The notes beneath the pieces are model-generated. The model was not told the origin of the DNA, searched no databases, and was given only the letters and a program-made list of their open reading frames with translations. A DNA stretch of 60,480 nucleotides from Pelagibius sp050043265. Its GTDB lineage: Bacteria > Pseudomonadota > Alphaproteobacteria > Kiloniellales > Kiloniellaceae. Positions 25,840 to 34,977 of this stretch are shown here, one piece after another. The number at the start of each line of letters is the position of its first letter. Position 1 is the stretch's first letter. The position numbers were made by a program, and so were the translations under genes. Location of the stretch: positions 1 to 60,480 of the forward strand of contig JBHJIR010000011.1 in assembly GCA_050043265.1 (NCBI GenBank). The letters run 5' to 3'.

Positions 25840-25925
25840 GGGGTAGACTCCTTTGTCGCAATCGGACTTCAAACAGAAAACGCTGCGGTATGGGAGCCCC
25901 ACCTCCCCCGCCCCCGCCGCCCCGA

Positions 25926-26048
25926 CTATCCGGGACTCAGGACCAGTTTGATCGCGTAGCCGACCGCGCCGACCGTCACCACCCCGGCGGCCCACAGCGC
26001 GATGAACCACAGCCACCGGCGCCAGCGCGCTTCTCGCGCGCCGGCCAT
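25926..26048 (-). CDS. DUF2474-like small membrane subunit of the cyanide-insensitive oxidase
   Basis: 40 residues with one membrane helix (WLWFIALWAAGVVTVGAVGYAIKLVL) after a basic N-terminus (REARWRRW). Its ATG overlaps the stop of cioB (ATGA). A tiny single-helix protein directly after the second subunit of a bd oxidase corresponds to CydX/DUF2474 proteins, which stabilise haem binding in the complex. Too short for most gene finders. Confidence 0.75.
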   Translation of the reverse strand: MAGAREARWRRWLWFIALWAAGVVTVGAVGYAIKLVLSPG

Positions 26049-27055
26049 CAGTGATAGCCCTCGTTGGGATCGACCTTGCCGCGGAACACCCAGTAGGCAT
26101 AGGCGGTGTAAGCCAGGATGATCGGGATCAGCACGACCGCGCCGACCAGCAGGAACCCGAGACTCTCGTCGGGTCCGGCCGCCTGCCAGATGGTGATGCT
26201 GGGCGGCACCATGTAGGGATAGAAGCTGATGCCGATACCGGCGTAGCACAACACGAAGAGGGCCAGCGCCGCCAGGAAGGGCTGCGCCGGACGGTGATCG
26301 ATCAGGCCGCGGAACAGCAGCAATGCGCAAAGCGCCACCAGGGCCGGCACCACGAAGCTGAAGATCAGCGTCGGCCAGGCAAACCAACGGTCGAGGAAGA
26401 CCGCGTTGAGGAAGGGGGTTGCCAGACTGACCACGCCGATGAGAACCAGGGTACCGATGCCGCTGATCCAGGCGAAGCGCTGGGCGCGATTGTACAGATG
26501 CCCCTCGGTCTTCATCACCAGCCAGGTGGCGCCGAGCAGCGCGTAGCCGACCACCAGCGCAACGCCGGTCAGCAGGCTGAAGGGCGTCAGCCAGTCCCAC
26601 CAGCCGCCGGCATAGGCCCGGTTGGCGACCTCGATGCCCTGCACCAGGGCACCGAGGGTGATGCCCTGGGCGAAGGCGGCGAGGATCGAACCGCCGGCGA
26701 AACCCCAGTCCCACAGAAATTTGGCGCGCGTCGTGCGGTGGCGGAACTCGAAGGAGACGCCGCGGAAGATGAGCCCGATCAGCATGGCGATGAGCGGCGC
26801 ATAGAGCGCCGGCAGAATGGTCGCATAGGCCAGCGGGAAGACGGCGAACAGGCCGCCGCCGCCCAGCACCAGCCATGTCTCGTTGCCATCCCACACCGGC
26901 GCCACGGAATTCATCGCGATGTCGCGGTCGCGGCCCTTGTCGAGCAGCGGAAACAGCACACCGATGCCAAGATCGAAGCCGTCGAGCACCACGTAGGCCA
27001 GCACGGCAAACGCGATCAGCGCCGCCCAGATGAAAGGAAGATCCAATTCCATCAT
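26048..27055 (-). CDS. cioB: Cytochrome bd-type (CIO) ubiquinol oxidase subunit II
   Basis: 335 residues from ATG 27055; the adjacent ATG 27052 has slightly better spacing from AAGGA. CydB-family signature near the N-terminus (LAYVVLDGFDLGIGVLFPLL), then GNETWLVLGGGGLFAVFPLAY. Eight to nine membrane helices are predicted. Subunit II partners CioA and stabilises the haem centre. It follows cioA by 10 bases and overlaps the DUF2474 gene, so the three are one operon. Confidence 0.93.
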   Translation of the reverse strand: MMELDLPFIWAALIAFAVLAYVVLDGFDLGIGVLFPLLDKGRDRDIAMNSVAPVWDGNETWLVLGGGGLFAVFPLAYATILPALYAPLIAMLIGLIFRGVSFEFRHRTTRAKFLWDWGFAGGSILAAFAQGITLGALVQGIEVANRAYAGGWWDWLTPFSLLTGVALVVGYALLGATWLVMKTEGHLYNRAQRFAWISGIGTLVLIGVVSLATPFLNAVFLDRWFAWPTLIFSFVVPALVALCALLLFRGLIDHRPAQPFLAALALFVLCYAGIGISFYPYMVPPSITIWQAAGPDESLGFLLVGAVVLIPIILAYTAYAYWVFRGKVDPNEGYH

Positions 27056-27065
27056 GCGATCCTTT

Positions 27066-28487
27066 TCATTCCGCCGGACGCGAGCCGCGACGCGACTCGA
27101 GTGCGTAGGCCGGGGTGATGCCGGCGGCATGCGACGGCGCGGTGTCATCCTCGGCCTTTGCCCGCGGCGAGCGGTTCATCAGGCGCAGGACATAGAAGGT
27201 GCCAGAACCGAAGACGGCAAAGTAGACCAGGATGAAGGCGACCAGCGAAGCGCCGACCGCCGGCGCCTCCAGCGGCGAGGCGGACTGCACCGTGGTCAGC
27301 AGGCCATAGACGGTGTAGGGCTGGCGCCCGACCTCGGTAGTGACCCAGCCGGCCAGCACGGCGGCAAACCCCGCGGGCCCCATCGCCACCGCGCAGCGCT
27401 GCAGCCAGGTCGCGTCGTAGAGCCGGCCGCGCAGGCGCATGAGCAGGCTCCACAGGCCGATGCCGACCATGGCAAAACCAAGCGCCACCATGATGCGGAA
27501 GGTCCAGAACACGATGGCCGAGGGCGGCCGCTGATCCTTGGGCCAGGCCTTCAGGCCTTGCAGCGTGCCATCCCATTCGTGGGTCAGGATCAGCGATCCG
27601 AGATGCGGAATCTCGATCTTGTAGTCGGTGGTTTCGGTGTCGTCATTGGGCAGGCCGAAGAGGATCAGCGGTGCGCCGGTGATGGACTCGTCCCAGTGCC
27701 CCTCCATGGCGGCGATCTTGGCCGGCTGGTGTTCCAAGGTGTTGAGGCCATGGAAGTCGCCGGCGACGACCTGCAGGGGTGCCACGATCAGCGCCATCCA
27801 CATGGCCATGGAGAACATGATGCGCGCGCCCGGATCGGTTCTGTCGCGCAGCAGGTGCCAGGCGCCGCCGCCGCCCACCACGAAGGCGGTGGTCAGGTAG
27901 GCGGCCATCACCATGTGCACGAAGCGGTAGGGGAAGGAAGGATTGAAGATCACCGCCCACCAGTCGGTCGGCACGAACTGCCCAGCCTCGTTGATCCCAT
28001 AGCCCGCCGGCGTATGCATCCAGGAATTCGCCGACAGGATCCAGAAGGCCGAGAACAGCGTGCCGACGGCGACCATCAGCGTCGCGAAGAAATGCAGCCT
28101 GGGCCCGACACGCTTCAGGCCGAACAGCATGATGCCGAGGAAGCCCGCTTCCAGGAAGAAGGCGCTCAAGACCTCATAGCCCAACAGCGGCCCCAGGACC
28201 GGCCCGGTCTTGTCGGAAAAGACGCTCCAGTTGGTGCCGAACTGGTAGCTCATCACGATGCCCGAGACGACGCCCATGCCGAACACCACGGCGAAGATGG
28301 TCTTCCAGTAGTCGAAGACCCTCATGTAGCGCTCGTCGCCGCGCCACAGCCATAGCCCCTCCAACACCGCGAGGTAGCTGGCCAGGCCGATGGTGAAGGC
28401 CGGGAAGATAATGTGGGCGGAAACGGTGAAGGCGAACTGGAAGCGCGCCAGGTTAATCGCGGGATCGATCACTGCAAAGTCAGTCAT
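27066..28487 (-). CDS. cioA: Cytochrome bd-type (CIO) ubiquinol oxidase subunit I
   Basis: 473 residues. It oxidises ubiquinol and reduces O2 without pumping protons; CIO forms resist cyanide and sulfide. Nine membrane helices are predicted. The haem ligand His is in the first helix (SAHIIFPAFTIG); FHGLNTLEHQPAKIAAMEGHW carries the quinol-site region. The Q-loop is short, which marks the CIO branch rather than E. coli CydA. The GRQPW motif reads GRQPY (near residue 390), a conservative change worth noting. A tandem 20-bp duplication lies directly before the ATG, and I see no clear Shine-Dalgarno. It is divergent from nothing: the cbbR gene upstream is on the same strand. Confidence 0.93.
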   Translation of the reverse strand: MTDFAVIDPAINLARFQFAFTVSAHIIFPAFTIGLASYLAVLEGLWLWRGDERYMRVFDYWKTIFAVVFGMGVVSGIVMSYQFGTNWSVFSDKTGPVLGPLLGYEVLSAFFLEAGFLGIMLFGLKRVGPRLHFFATLMVAVGTLFSAFWILSANSWMHTPAGYGINEAGQFVPTDWWAVIFNPSFPYRFVHMVMAAYLTTAFVVGGGGAWHLLRDRTDPGARIMFSMAMWMALIVAPLQVVAGDFHGLNTLEHQPAKIAAMEGHWDESITGAPLILFGLPNDDTETTDYKIEIPHLGSLILTHEWDGTLQGLKAWPKDQRPPSAIVFWTFRIMVALGFAMVGIGLWSLLMRLRGRLYDATWLQRCAVAMGPAGFAAVLAGWVTTEVGRQPYTVYGLLTTVQSASPLEAPAVGASLVAFILVYFAVFGSGTFYVLRLMNRSPRAKAEDDTAPSHAAGITPAYALESRRGSRPAE

Positions 28488-28488
28488 A

Positions 28489-28528
28489 TCAGAGTCGCTT
28501 TCGCGTGGTCAGAGTCGCTTTCGCGTGG
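28489..28528. repeat. Tandem duplication of 20 bp before cioA
   Basis: Two exact, adjacent copies of TCAGAGTCGCTTTCGCGTGG (28489-28508 and 28509-28528), one base upstream of the cioA ATG on the minus strand, so they fill the end of its leader. Confidence 0.9.
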
Positions 28529-28684
28529 CGTTCGCCGCAAAGCCTCCAGGAGGCTAGCTCGGGGCCGGACGTTCGCCTTACTGTGTAACCTGCCCGGACC
28601 CTTCTTTCTGTAACTAGGTCACAGTCTCAGCCGTTCCATCAAGAGGTTCCCTCAGCGCGGCGTTATGCCGCGCCTGCCGCCTCC

Positions 28685-29599
28685 CTACGGCAGAACCTCG
28701 CCCTTGTGGGCGATGATGAACTGGCGCAGTACCTCGGCCGCCTTGGTCAGTTCGCGGTCGCTGCGGTGGATGAGGAACCACTGGCGCACCAGCGGCAACC
28801 CCTCGGCCTGCAGCGTCGCCAGCTTACCCTCCGCCAGTTCGCTGTGACAGGTGTGCGCCGAGATGATGGCAATGCCAAGACCGGCCATGACCGCCTGCTT
28901 GATGGTCTCGTTGGTGCCCATCTCGACCATGTTGAACGAGCGCCCGCCACCAATGCGATCGAGGAAGCGGCTCATCAGCAGGCGCGTGCCGGAGCCTTCC
29001 TCGCGGGCCAGGAAGGTCTCGCGCAGCAGATCCTCCGGCAGAACTTCCGGATCGCCGACCAGCGGGTGATCCGGCGCCGCCACCAGCACATGGGGATGGT
29101 CGCCCAGCACCTCGCGCTCCACCGCCACATGGGCCGGCGGCCGGCCCATGATCAGCAGGTCATACTCGCGCCGCTCCAGCCCCTTGATGATCTCCGTCCT
29201 GTTGCCGATGGCCAGGCGCACGCGGATTTCCGGGTGGAGCTGGCGGAAACGGGCCACGATCCCGGGGGAGAAGTACTTGCCGGTGCTGACCACGCCCAGG
29301 ATGACCGAGCCGGTGGCGCCGCTGGCCAGCGCCTCGATGCGCCCGCGGGTGCGCTCGATGACCTTTTCAATCTCGTCGGCGGCTTCCAGCAGTTCGCGGC
29401 CCACCTCGGTCGGCTCGGGACCATCCGGATTCTTTTCGTAGATCGCTTGCCCGACGGTTTTCTCCAGCGATTTCAAATGGGTGGTGACTGCAGGCGGGGT
29501 CACGAAGAGGGCCTGCGCGGCCTGGGTCACCGAACCCGTGCGGATCGTCGCGGCGAAAGCGCGAAGCTGCTTCAGGGACAGGCTGCGAAGATCGACCAT
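28685..29599 (-). CDS. cbbR: LysR-type regulator of the Calvin cycle operon, CbbR
   Basis: 304 residues from ATG 29599, chosen because AAGGA sits five bases upstream; ATG 29623 is possible. The N-terminal winged helix-turn-helix (SLKQLRAFAATIRTGSVTQAA, here shortened to LKQLRAFAATIRTGSVTQAA, then VTPPAVTTHLKSLEK) is followed by a periplasmic-binding-like effector domain. LGVVSTGKYF and FLAREEGSGTR are typical of CbbR. It is divergent from cbbF with a 205-base shared control region. CbbR usually activates the cbb operon in response to metabolites such as RuBP, phosphoenolpyruvate or NADPH. Confidence 0.9.
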   Translation of the reverse strand: MVDLRSLSLKQLRAFAATIRTGSVTQAAQALFVTPPAVTTHLKSLEKTVGQAIYEKNPDGPEPTEVGRELLEAADEIEKVIERTRGRIEALASGATGSVILGVVSTGKYFSPGIVARFRQLHPEIRVRLAIGNRTEIIKGLERREYDLLIMGRPPAHVAVEREVLGDHPHVLVAAPDHPLVGDPEVLPEDLLRETFLAREEGSGTRLLMSRFLDRIGGGRSFNMVEMGTNETIKQAVMAGLGIAIISAHTCHSELAEGKLATLQAEGLPLVRQWFLIHRSDRELTKAAEVLRQFIIAHKGEVLP

Positions 29600-29804
29600 A
29601 GTTTTCCTTAAGAGCTCTTCCATTTTATTAAATTTTCTTTTGGTGAATTTTCCCTGAGCATGGGCCTCCGGACAACAAAAAAGTCCAGCACTCGCGGTCG
29701 CGCCGCTCGTCACGACCGCGAGCGTCCCGGCAGAAGGTCCGGAAATAAGGCTGCCAAAGGCGGCGAACAAAGCGCCCTGAAAGGCAGCTTGGGAGGAAAG
29801 TAGA
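29600..29804. promoter_or_regulatory. Divergent cbbR/cbbF control region
   Basis: 205 bases between the two start codons. An AT-rich block at 29620-29652 next to cbbR is the likeliest CbbR-binding area (LysR-type sites are AT-rich interrupted dyads), but no exact TNA-N7-TNA pair was found. Toward cbbF lies a perfect inverted repeat (29691-29722). GGGAGGAAAG just before 29805 is the cbbF ribosome site. Confidence 0.5.
29691..29722. repeat. Perfect 10-bp inverted repeat in the cbb control region
   Basis: CTCGCGGTCG (29691-29700), a 12-base gap, then CGACCGCGAG (29713-29722). It would form a GC-rich hairpin in the cbbF leader, or be a dimer-binding site. It has no T tract, so it is not a standard terminator. 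Confidence 0.6.
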
Positions 29805-30887
29805 ATGGTCGCCGTTGCGCGCCGTACCCTGTCCCCGATCGGTCAAACCCTCGCGGCCTACATCGCCGAGGCCGCTGCGGCCGCCGGCACGCCTCAGCAA
29901 AAAGCCGCCGCCGAGGCCGTCGCCGCCCTCGCCGCCGCCGCGGTGAAGATTTCCCGCCTCATCGCCGAGGGACCCTACGGCGGCGCCCACGGCGAGGCCA
30001 GCGGCAGCGCCAACGCCGACGGCGACGTCCAGGTCGCCCTCGACCTGCGCGCCAACGAATTCGTGCTGGCCGCCCTGCGCCAGGCGCCGGTCGCCTATTT
30101 TGCCTCGGAGGAAGAGGACGTCATCCTCACCCTGGCACCCGAGATGCCGGAATCGCGGGTCGCGGTGGCAGTCGATCCGCTCGACGGTTCCTCCAACGTC
30201 GATGTGAACGTCTCCATCGGCACCATCTTCTCGATCTTCGGCGCCTCGCCGGACGGCGCGACCGCCTCGTTCTTCCGGCCCGGCAAGGAGCAGCTCGCCG
30301 CGGGCTATTTCATCTACGGTCCGCACACCGACCTGGTGCTGACCCTGGGCGATGGCGTCGACCTCTTCGTGCTCGATCCGGCGAGCGGCGACTTTCATCT
30401 GGCGCGCAGTGGCCTCACCATTCCCCTTGCGGCCAAGGAGTTCGCCATCAACGCCTCCAACTACCGTCACTGGTTCCCGCCGATCCGCACCTTCATCGAC
30501 GACTGCCTGGAAGGCGCCGAAGGGCCACGCGGCAAGAACTTCAACATGCGCTGGGTCGCCTCACTGGTCGCCGAAACGCACCGCATCTTCTCGCGCGGCG
30601 GGGTTTTCCTCTATCCGGCCGACCGCCGCCCCGGCTACGAAAAGGGCCGCCTGCGGCTGATCTACGAAGCCGCACCCATCGCCTTCCTGGCAGAACAGGC
30701 CGGCGGTGGCGCCACCGACGGCATCGAGCAGATCCTCGACAAGGTGCCCGCGGAACTGCACCAGCGCACCCCGCTGATCTTCGGGTCGGCCCGGAAGATC
30801 GAACGGATCGCCGGCTACCACGTCGACCCCAGCCTGGTCCGCGACGTCCCGCCGCTGTTTCGCGAGCGCGGCCTTTTCAGTTCTTGA
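29805..30887 (+). CDS. cbbF: Fructose-1,6-bisphosphatase class I (Calvin cycle)
   Basis: 360 residues. It hydrolyses fructose-1,6-bisphosphate, and in many cbb operons also sedoheptulose-1,7-bisphosphate. The metal site DPLDGSSNVDVNVSIGTIFSI (in part: VDPLDGSSNVDVNVSIGTIF) and the substrate site NFNMRWVASLVAE plus YPADRRPGYEKGRLRLIYEA (in part: RRPGYEKGRLRLIYEA) are intact, as are paired acidic residues in ASEEEDV. First gene of the cbb operon; the next gene, cbbP, starts 34 bases on. The N-terminal ~45 residues are Ala-rich. Confidence 0.94.
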   Translation: MVAVARRTLSPIGQTLAAYIAEAAAAAGTPQQKAAAEAVAALAAAAVKISRLIAEGPYGGAHGEASGSANADGDVQVALDLRANEFVLAALRQAPVAYFASEEEDVILTLAPEMPESRVAVAVDPLDGSSNVDVNVSIGTIFSIFGASPDGATASFFRPGKEQLAAGYFIYGPHTDLVLTLGDGVDLFVLDPASGDFHLARSGLTIPLAAKEFAINASNYRHWFPPIRTFIDDCLEGAEGPRGKNFNMRWVASLVAETHRIFSRGGVFLYPADRRPGYEKGRLRLIYEAAPIAFLAEQAGGGATDGIEQILDKVPAELHQRTPLIFGSARKIERIAGYHVDPSLVRDVPPLFRERGLFSS

Positions 30888-30921
30888 ACGAATTAGATCT
30901 TCCAGAGAGTAGCCAGGTCCC

Positions 30922-31797
30922 ATGTCCGTCAAGCACCCGATCATCTCCGTCGTCGGTTCCTCAGGGGCCGGCACCTCCACCGTGAAGCACACCTTCGACC
31001 AGATCTTCCGGCGCGAAGAAATAACCGCCGCCGCCATCGAGGGCGATGCCTTCCACCGCTACGACCGCGCCGAGATGAAGGCCGAGCTGACGCGCCGCTA
31101 TGCCGAAGGCGACCAGACCTTCAGCCACTTCTCCATCGAGGCCAACATCCTCGACGAACTGGAAAATACCTTTCGCCAGTACGGCGAGACCGGTAAGGGC
31201 CGCACCCGCCACTACGTCCACAACAACGAGGAAGCCGACCGCTTCGGCGTGCCGCCGGGCCACTTCACCGACTGGCACGACTTCGGCGAGGGCTCCGACC
31301 TGTTGTTCTACGAGGGCCTGCACGGCGCGGTGAAGACACCGGAGAACGACATCGCCGGCAAAGCCGACCTGAAGATCGGCGTGGTACCGGTGATCAATCT
31401 GGAATGGATTCAGAAAATCCATCGCGACCGCGCCTCGCGCGGCTACACCACCGAAGCGGTGACCGACACCATCCTGCGCCGCATGCATTCCTACGTGCAC
31501 GTGATCTGCCCACAGTTCACCGAGACCGACATCAACTTCCAGCGCGTGCCGGTGGTCGATACCTCGAACCCCTTCATCGCCCGCTGGATTCCGACCGCCG
31601 GCGAGTCGCTGGTGGTGATCCGTTTCAAGAGCCCGCGCGGCATCGACTTCCCCTACTTGGTATCGATGATCCAAGGCAGCTGGATGAGCCGTGCCAATTC
31701 CATCGTCATCCCCGGCGACAAGATGGACCTCGCCATGCAGCTGGTCCTCACGCCAATGATCATCCGCCTCGTCGAGCGCGGCCGCCGCGCCAAGTGA
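30922..31797 (+). CDS. cbbP: Phosphoribulokinase
   Basis: 291 residues, the length of the bacterial class I enzyme. It phosphorylates ribulose-5-phosphate to RuBP, the CO2 acceptor. P-loop GSSGAGTST lies at residues ~12-20; the EGDAFHRYDRAEM region (catalytic Asp), HYVHNNEEADRFG and FYEGLHG follow as in this class. This gene is specific to the Calvin cycle and confirms the operon's role. It ends 17 bases before cbbT. Confidence 0.95.
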   Translation: MSVKHPIISVVGSSGAGTSTVKHTFDQIFRREEITAAAIEGDAFHRYDRAEMKAELTRRYAEGDQTFSHFSIEANILDELENTFRQYGETGKGRTRHYVHNNEEADRFGVPPGHFTDWHDFGEGSDLLFYEGLHGAVKTPENDIAGKADLKIGVVPVINLEWIQKIHRDRASRGYTTEAVTDTILRRMHSYVHVICPQFTETDINFQRVPVVDTSNPFIARWIPTAGESLVVIRFKSPRGIDFPYLVSMIQGSWMSRANSIVIPGDKMDLAMQLVLTPMIIRLVERGRRAK

Positions 31798-31814
31798 GTC
31801 AAAGGAGCCCCCTG

Positions 31815-33830
31815 ATGTCCCCCGCCCAGACCGCGGCAGCAGCCGACGCGACGCAGCACCCCTCGCCCGCCACCGCCGAGATGGCCAAGGCCATCCGCGC
31901 GCTGGCCATGGACGCCGTGCAGAAGGCCAACTCCGGCCATCCCGGCATGCCGATGGGCATGGCCGACGTCGCCACCGTGCTGTTCACTGAATTCCTGAAG
32001 TTCGACCCCCAGGATCCGAAGTGGCCGGATCGCGACCGCTTTGTGCTGTCGGCCGGCCACGGCTCGATGCTGCTCTACGCCCTGCTGCATCTGCCCGGCT
32101 ACGCCGACATGACGCTGGAGGAGCTGAAGAACTTCCGCCAGCTCGGCGCGCGCACGGCGGGACATCCGGAATACGGCCACGCCGCCGGCATCGAGGTGAC
32201 CACCGGGCCGCTGGGCCAGGGCATCGCCACGTCGGTCGGCCTGGCGCTGGGCGAGCGCATGATGGCGGCGCAGTTCGGCGACGACCTGGTCGACCACCAC
32301 ACCTACGTCCTGGCCGGCGACGGCTGCCTGATGGAAGGCATCAGCCACGAGGCCATCGACCTTGCCGGGCACCTGAAGCTCAACAAGTTGATCGTCCTCT
32401 TCGACGACAACGCGATCTCGATCGACGGGCCGACCTCCCTGGCCACGTCTATGGACCAGCTCGCCCGCTTCACGGCGGCGGGCTGGTCCGTTTTTCGCGT
32501 CGACGGGCACGAGCCGGGGGCAATCTACGATGCCATCGCCGCCGCCAAACGCAGTGACAAGCCGAGCCTGATCGCCTGCAAGACCATCATCGGCTATGGC
32601 GCGCCCAACAAGCAGGGCAGTGCCGTCACCCACGGCGCGCCGCTGGGCGAAGAAGAGATCGCCGCCGCCCGAGAAAAACTCGGCTGGTGCCACGCGCCCT
32701 TCGAGATCCCGGCCGACCTCCGCAGCGCCTGGCTGGAAGCCGGCAGGCGCGGCCAGCGGGATCGCGCGGCCTGGAGCCAACGCCTGGAAGCCAGTCCGCA
32801 GCGCGGCGCCTTCGTCACCCGCGTGGCCGGCGACCTACCCGCGACCTTCACCAAGCTGATCGACAGCCTGAAGCAGAAATTCACCGCCGAGCAGCCGAAG
32901 CTCGCCACCCGGCAGTCCTCGCAGAAGGTGCTGGAAGCCCTGGTGCCCGCCGTCCCCGGCCTGAGCGGCGGCTCGGCCGACCTGACGGGCTCGGTCGGCA
33001 CCAAGACCGCCGCCTACAAGCCGGGCACCGCTGGGGACTGCGCCGGCAGCTACATCCACAACGGCGTGCGCGAGCACGGCATGGCCGCCGCCATGAACGG
33101 CTTGGCCCTGCACGGCGGCTTCATGCCCTTCGGCGGCACCTTCCTGGCCTTCGCCGACTACTGCCGCCCGGCCATCCGCCTCGCCGCCCTGATGGGTATC
33201 CGCGTCATCCACGTGATGACCCACGACTCCATCGGCCTGGGCGAGGATGGCCCAACCCACCAGCCGGTCGAACAGATCGCCAGCCTGCGCGCCATGCCGA
33301 ACCTGAAGGTCTTCCGCCCCTGCGATGCGGTGGAGATGGTGGAGACCTGGGCCTGCGCCCTTGAAAACGACAACGGCCCCTCGGTGCTGTGCCTGACCCG
33401 CCAGGGCCTGCCGACCCTGCACATCCGGCATGTCGAGGAGAACCTCACCGCCCGCGGCGCCTACGTGCTGCGCGAGGTGGCCGATGCACGCGACGTCACC
33501 CTGCTGGCCACCGGGTCGGAGGTCTCGCTCGCCGTGGAGGCCGCCGACGCGCTGGCCCTGGAGGGTATTCGGGCCGCCGTGGTGTCGATGCCCTGCTGGG
33601 AACTGTTCAAGCAGCAGCCCGCCGCCTACCGCGCCGCCGTGCTGGGCGACGCGCCGCGCGTGGCCGTCGAGGCCGCCACCCGCAACGACTGGGACCAGTG
33701 GATCACGCCGGAGGGCGGCTTCGTCGGCATGACCGGATTCGGCGCTTCCGCGCCCGCCGAACAGCTCTACGAACACTTCGGAATCACTGCGGCCGCCGTG
33801 GCCGCCGCTGCGCGCGACCTCGTCCGCTAG
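31815..33830 (+). CDS. cbbT: Transketolase
   Basis: 671 residues from ATG 31815, with AAGGAG seven bases upstream. It transfers two-carbon ketol units with thiamine diphosphate in the regeneration phase. The TPP motif GDGCLMEGISHEAIDLAGHL, the N-terminal ANSGHPGMPMGMADV segment, and the central GGSADLTGS and REHGMAAAMNG motifs are all intact. In an operon with cbbP upstream and cbbA downstream (26-base gap). Length is normal for the family. Confidence 0.95.
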   Translation: MSPAQTAAAADATQHPSPATAEMAKAIRALAMDAVQKANSGHPGMPMGMADVATVLFTEFLKFDPQDPKWPDRDRFVLSAGHGSMLLYALLHLPGYADMTLEELKNFRQLGARTAGHPEYGHAAGIEVTTGPLGQGIATSVGLALGERMMAAQFGDDLVDHHTYVLAGDGCLMEGISHEAIDLAGHLKLNKLIVLFDDNAISIDGPTSLATSMDQLARFTAAGWSVFRVDGHEPGAIYDAIAAAKRSDKPSLIACKTIIGYGAPNKQGSAVTHGAPLGEEEIAAAREKLGWCHAPFEIPADLRSAWLEAGRRGQRDRAAWSQRLEASPQRGAFVTRVAGDLPATFTKLIDSLKQKFTAEQPKLATRQSSQKVLEALVPAVPGLSGGSADLTGSVGTKTAAYKPGTAGDCAGSYIHNGVREHGMAAAMNGLALHGGFMPFGGTFLAFADYCRPAIRLAALMGIRVIHVMTHDSIGLGEDGPTHQPVEQIASLRAMPNLKVFRPCDAVEMVETWACALENDNGPSVLCLTRQGLPTLHIRHVEENLTARGAYVLREVADARDVTLLATGSEVSLAVEAADALALEGIRAAVVSMPCWELFKQQPAAYRAAVLGDAPRVAVEAATRNDWDQWITPEGGFVGMTGFGASAPAEQLYEHFGITAAAVAAAARDLVR

Positions 33831-33856
33831 CACATTCAAGCGAAAGGAGACCTTCG

Positions 33857-34939
33857 ATGGCACGGATCACCCTGCGGCAGCTTCTCGACCACGCCGCCGA
33901 GCGCGGCTACGGCCTGCCTGCCTTCAACGTGAACAACATGGAACAGATCCTGGCGATCATGAACGCTGCCGCCGCGGTCGACGCGCCGGTCATCCTGCAG
34001 GCCAGCCGCGGCGCCCGCAGCTACGCCGGCGACGTCATGATCCGCAAGATGGTCGAGGCGGTCGAGGAGATGCACCCGCGCATCCCCGTCTGCCTGCACC
34101 AGGATCACGGCAACAGCGAGGCGACCTGCTATTCCGCCATGCAGCAGGGCTTCACCTCGGTGATGATGGACGGTTCCCTGGAAGCCGATGGCAAGACACC
34201 GGCCAGCTACGATTACAACGTCGCCATCACCCGCAAAGTGACCGAGACCGCCCACGCCATCGGCGTCTCGGTGGAAGGCGAACTCGGCGTGCTCGGCTCG
34301 CTGGAAACCGGCGAAGGCGAGAAGGAGGACGGCCACGGCGCTGAAGGCAAGCTCAGCCGCGAGCAGCTGCTGACCGACCCGGACCAGGCGGTCGATTTCG
34401 TCGCCAAGACCAAGGTCGATGCCCTGGCCATCGCCATGGGCACCTCGCACGGCGCCTACAAGTTCTCGCGCCAGCCGGACGGCGAGATCCTGGCCATGGG
34501 CGTGGTGCAGGCAATTCACGAGCGCCTGCCCAACATCCACCTGGTGATGCATGGATCGTCTTCTGTGCCGCAGGAACTGCAGGAGATCTTCAACAGCTTC
34601 GGCGGCGCCATGCCGCAGACCTGGGGCGTGCCGGTCGAGGAGATCCAGCGCGGTATCAAGTACGGCGTGCGCAAGGTGAACATCGACACCGACTGCCGCC
34701 TCGCCATCGCCGGCCAGTTCCGACGCATCGCCAGCGAGAACAAGGCGGAATTCGATCCACGCAAGTTCCTGAAACCCTCCCTCGATGCCATGCAGGCGCT
34801 CTGCAAAGACCGCTTCGAGCAGTTCGGCGCGGCCGGCCAGGCCTCCCGCATCGTCCCCCTGCCGCTCTCGGCCATGGCCGAGCGCTACCGTAACGGCGCC
34901 CTGGATCCGCAGATCGCCGCCGCCACCAAGGCCGCCTGA
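33857..34939 (+). CDS. cbbA: Fructose-bisphosphate aldolase class II, Calvin cycle type
   Basis: 360 residues from ATG 33857 (AAAGGAGA upstream). Zinc ligands are visible in HQDHGNS (~83-89), VEGELGVLG with SLETGEGEKEDG after it, GTSHGAYKF, and HGSSSVP. The protein also has the NIDTDCRLA segment. It condenses triose phosphates to fructose-1,6-bisphosphate and may also form sedoheptulose-1,7-bisphosphate. It is 38 bases upstream of cbbL in the same operon. Confidence 0.95.
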   Translation: MARITLRQLLDHAAERGYGLPAFNVNNMEQILAIMNAAAAVDAPVILQASRGARSYAGDVMIRKMVEAVEEMHPRIPVCLHQDHGNSEATCYSAMQQGFTSVMMDGSLEADGKTPASYDYNVAITRKVTETAHAIGVSVEGELGVLGSLETGEGEKEDGHGAEGKLSREQLLTDPDQAVDFVAKTKVDALAIAMGTSHGAYKFSRQPDGEILAMGVVQAIHERLPNIHLVMHGSSSVPQELQEIFNSFGGAMPQTWGVPVEEIQRGIKYGVRKVNIDTDCRLAIAGQFRRIASENKAEFDPRKFLKPSLDAMQALCKDRFEQFGAAGQASRIVPLPLSAMAERYRNGALDPQIAAATKAA

Positions 34940-34977
34940 CGGCGTCCCCCCGATCATTTCCGCGCAAGGAGAGAGAG

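Noticed and set aside
25926..26894. 322-codon minus-strand frame over cioB and the DUF2474 gene
   Set aside because: Only its last 40 codons, from ATG 26048, look real; the rest is an out-of-frame shadow of cioB.
28655..28673. GCGCGGC-GTTAT-GCCGCGC hairpin after cbbR as a terminator
   Set aside because: Only a 7-bp stem and no T tract on the relevant strand.
29620..29652. Exact CbbR consensus (TNA-N7-TNA) in the AT-rich block
   Set aside because: Tried all registers; spacing was 8 or the flanking bases failed, so only a general CbbR-region call is kept.
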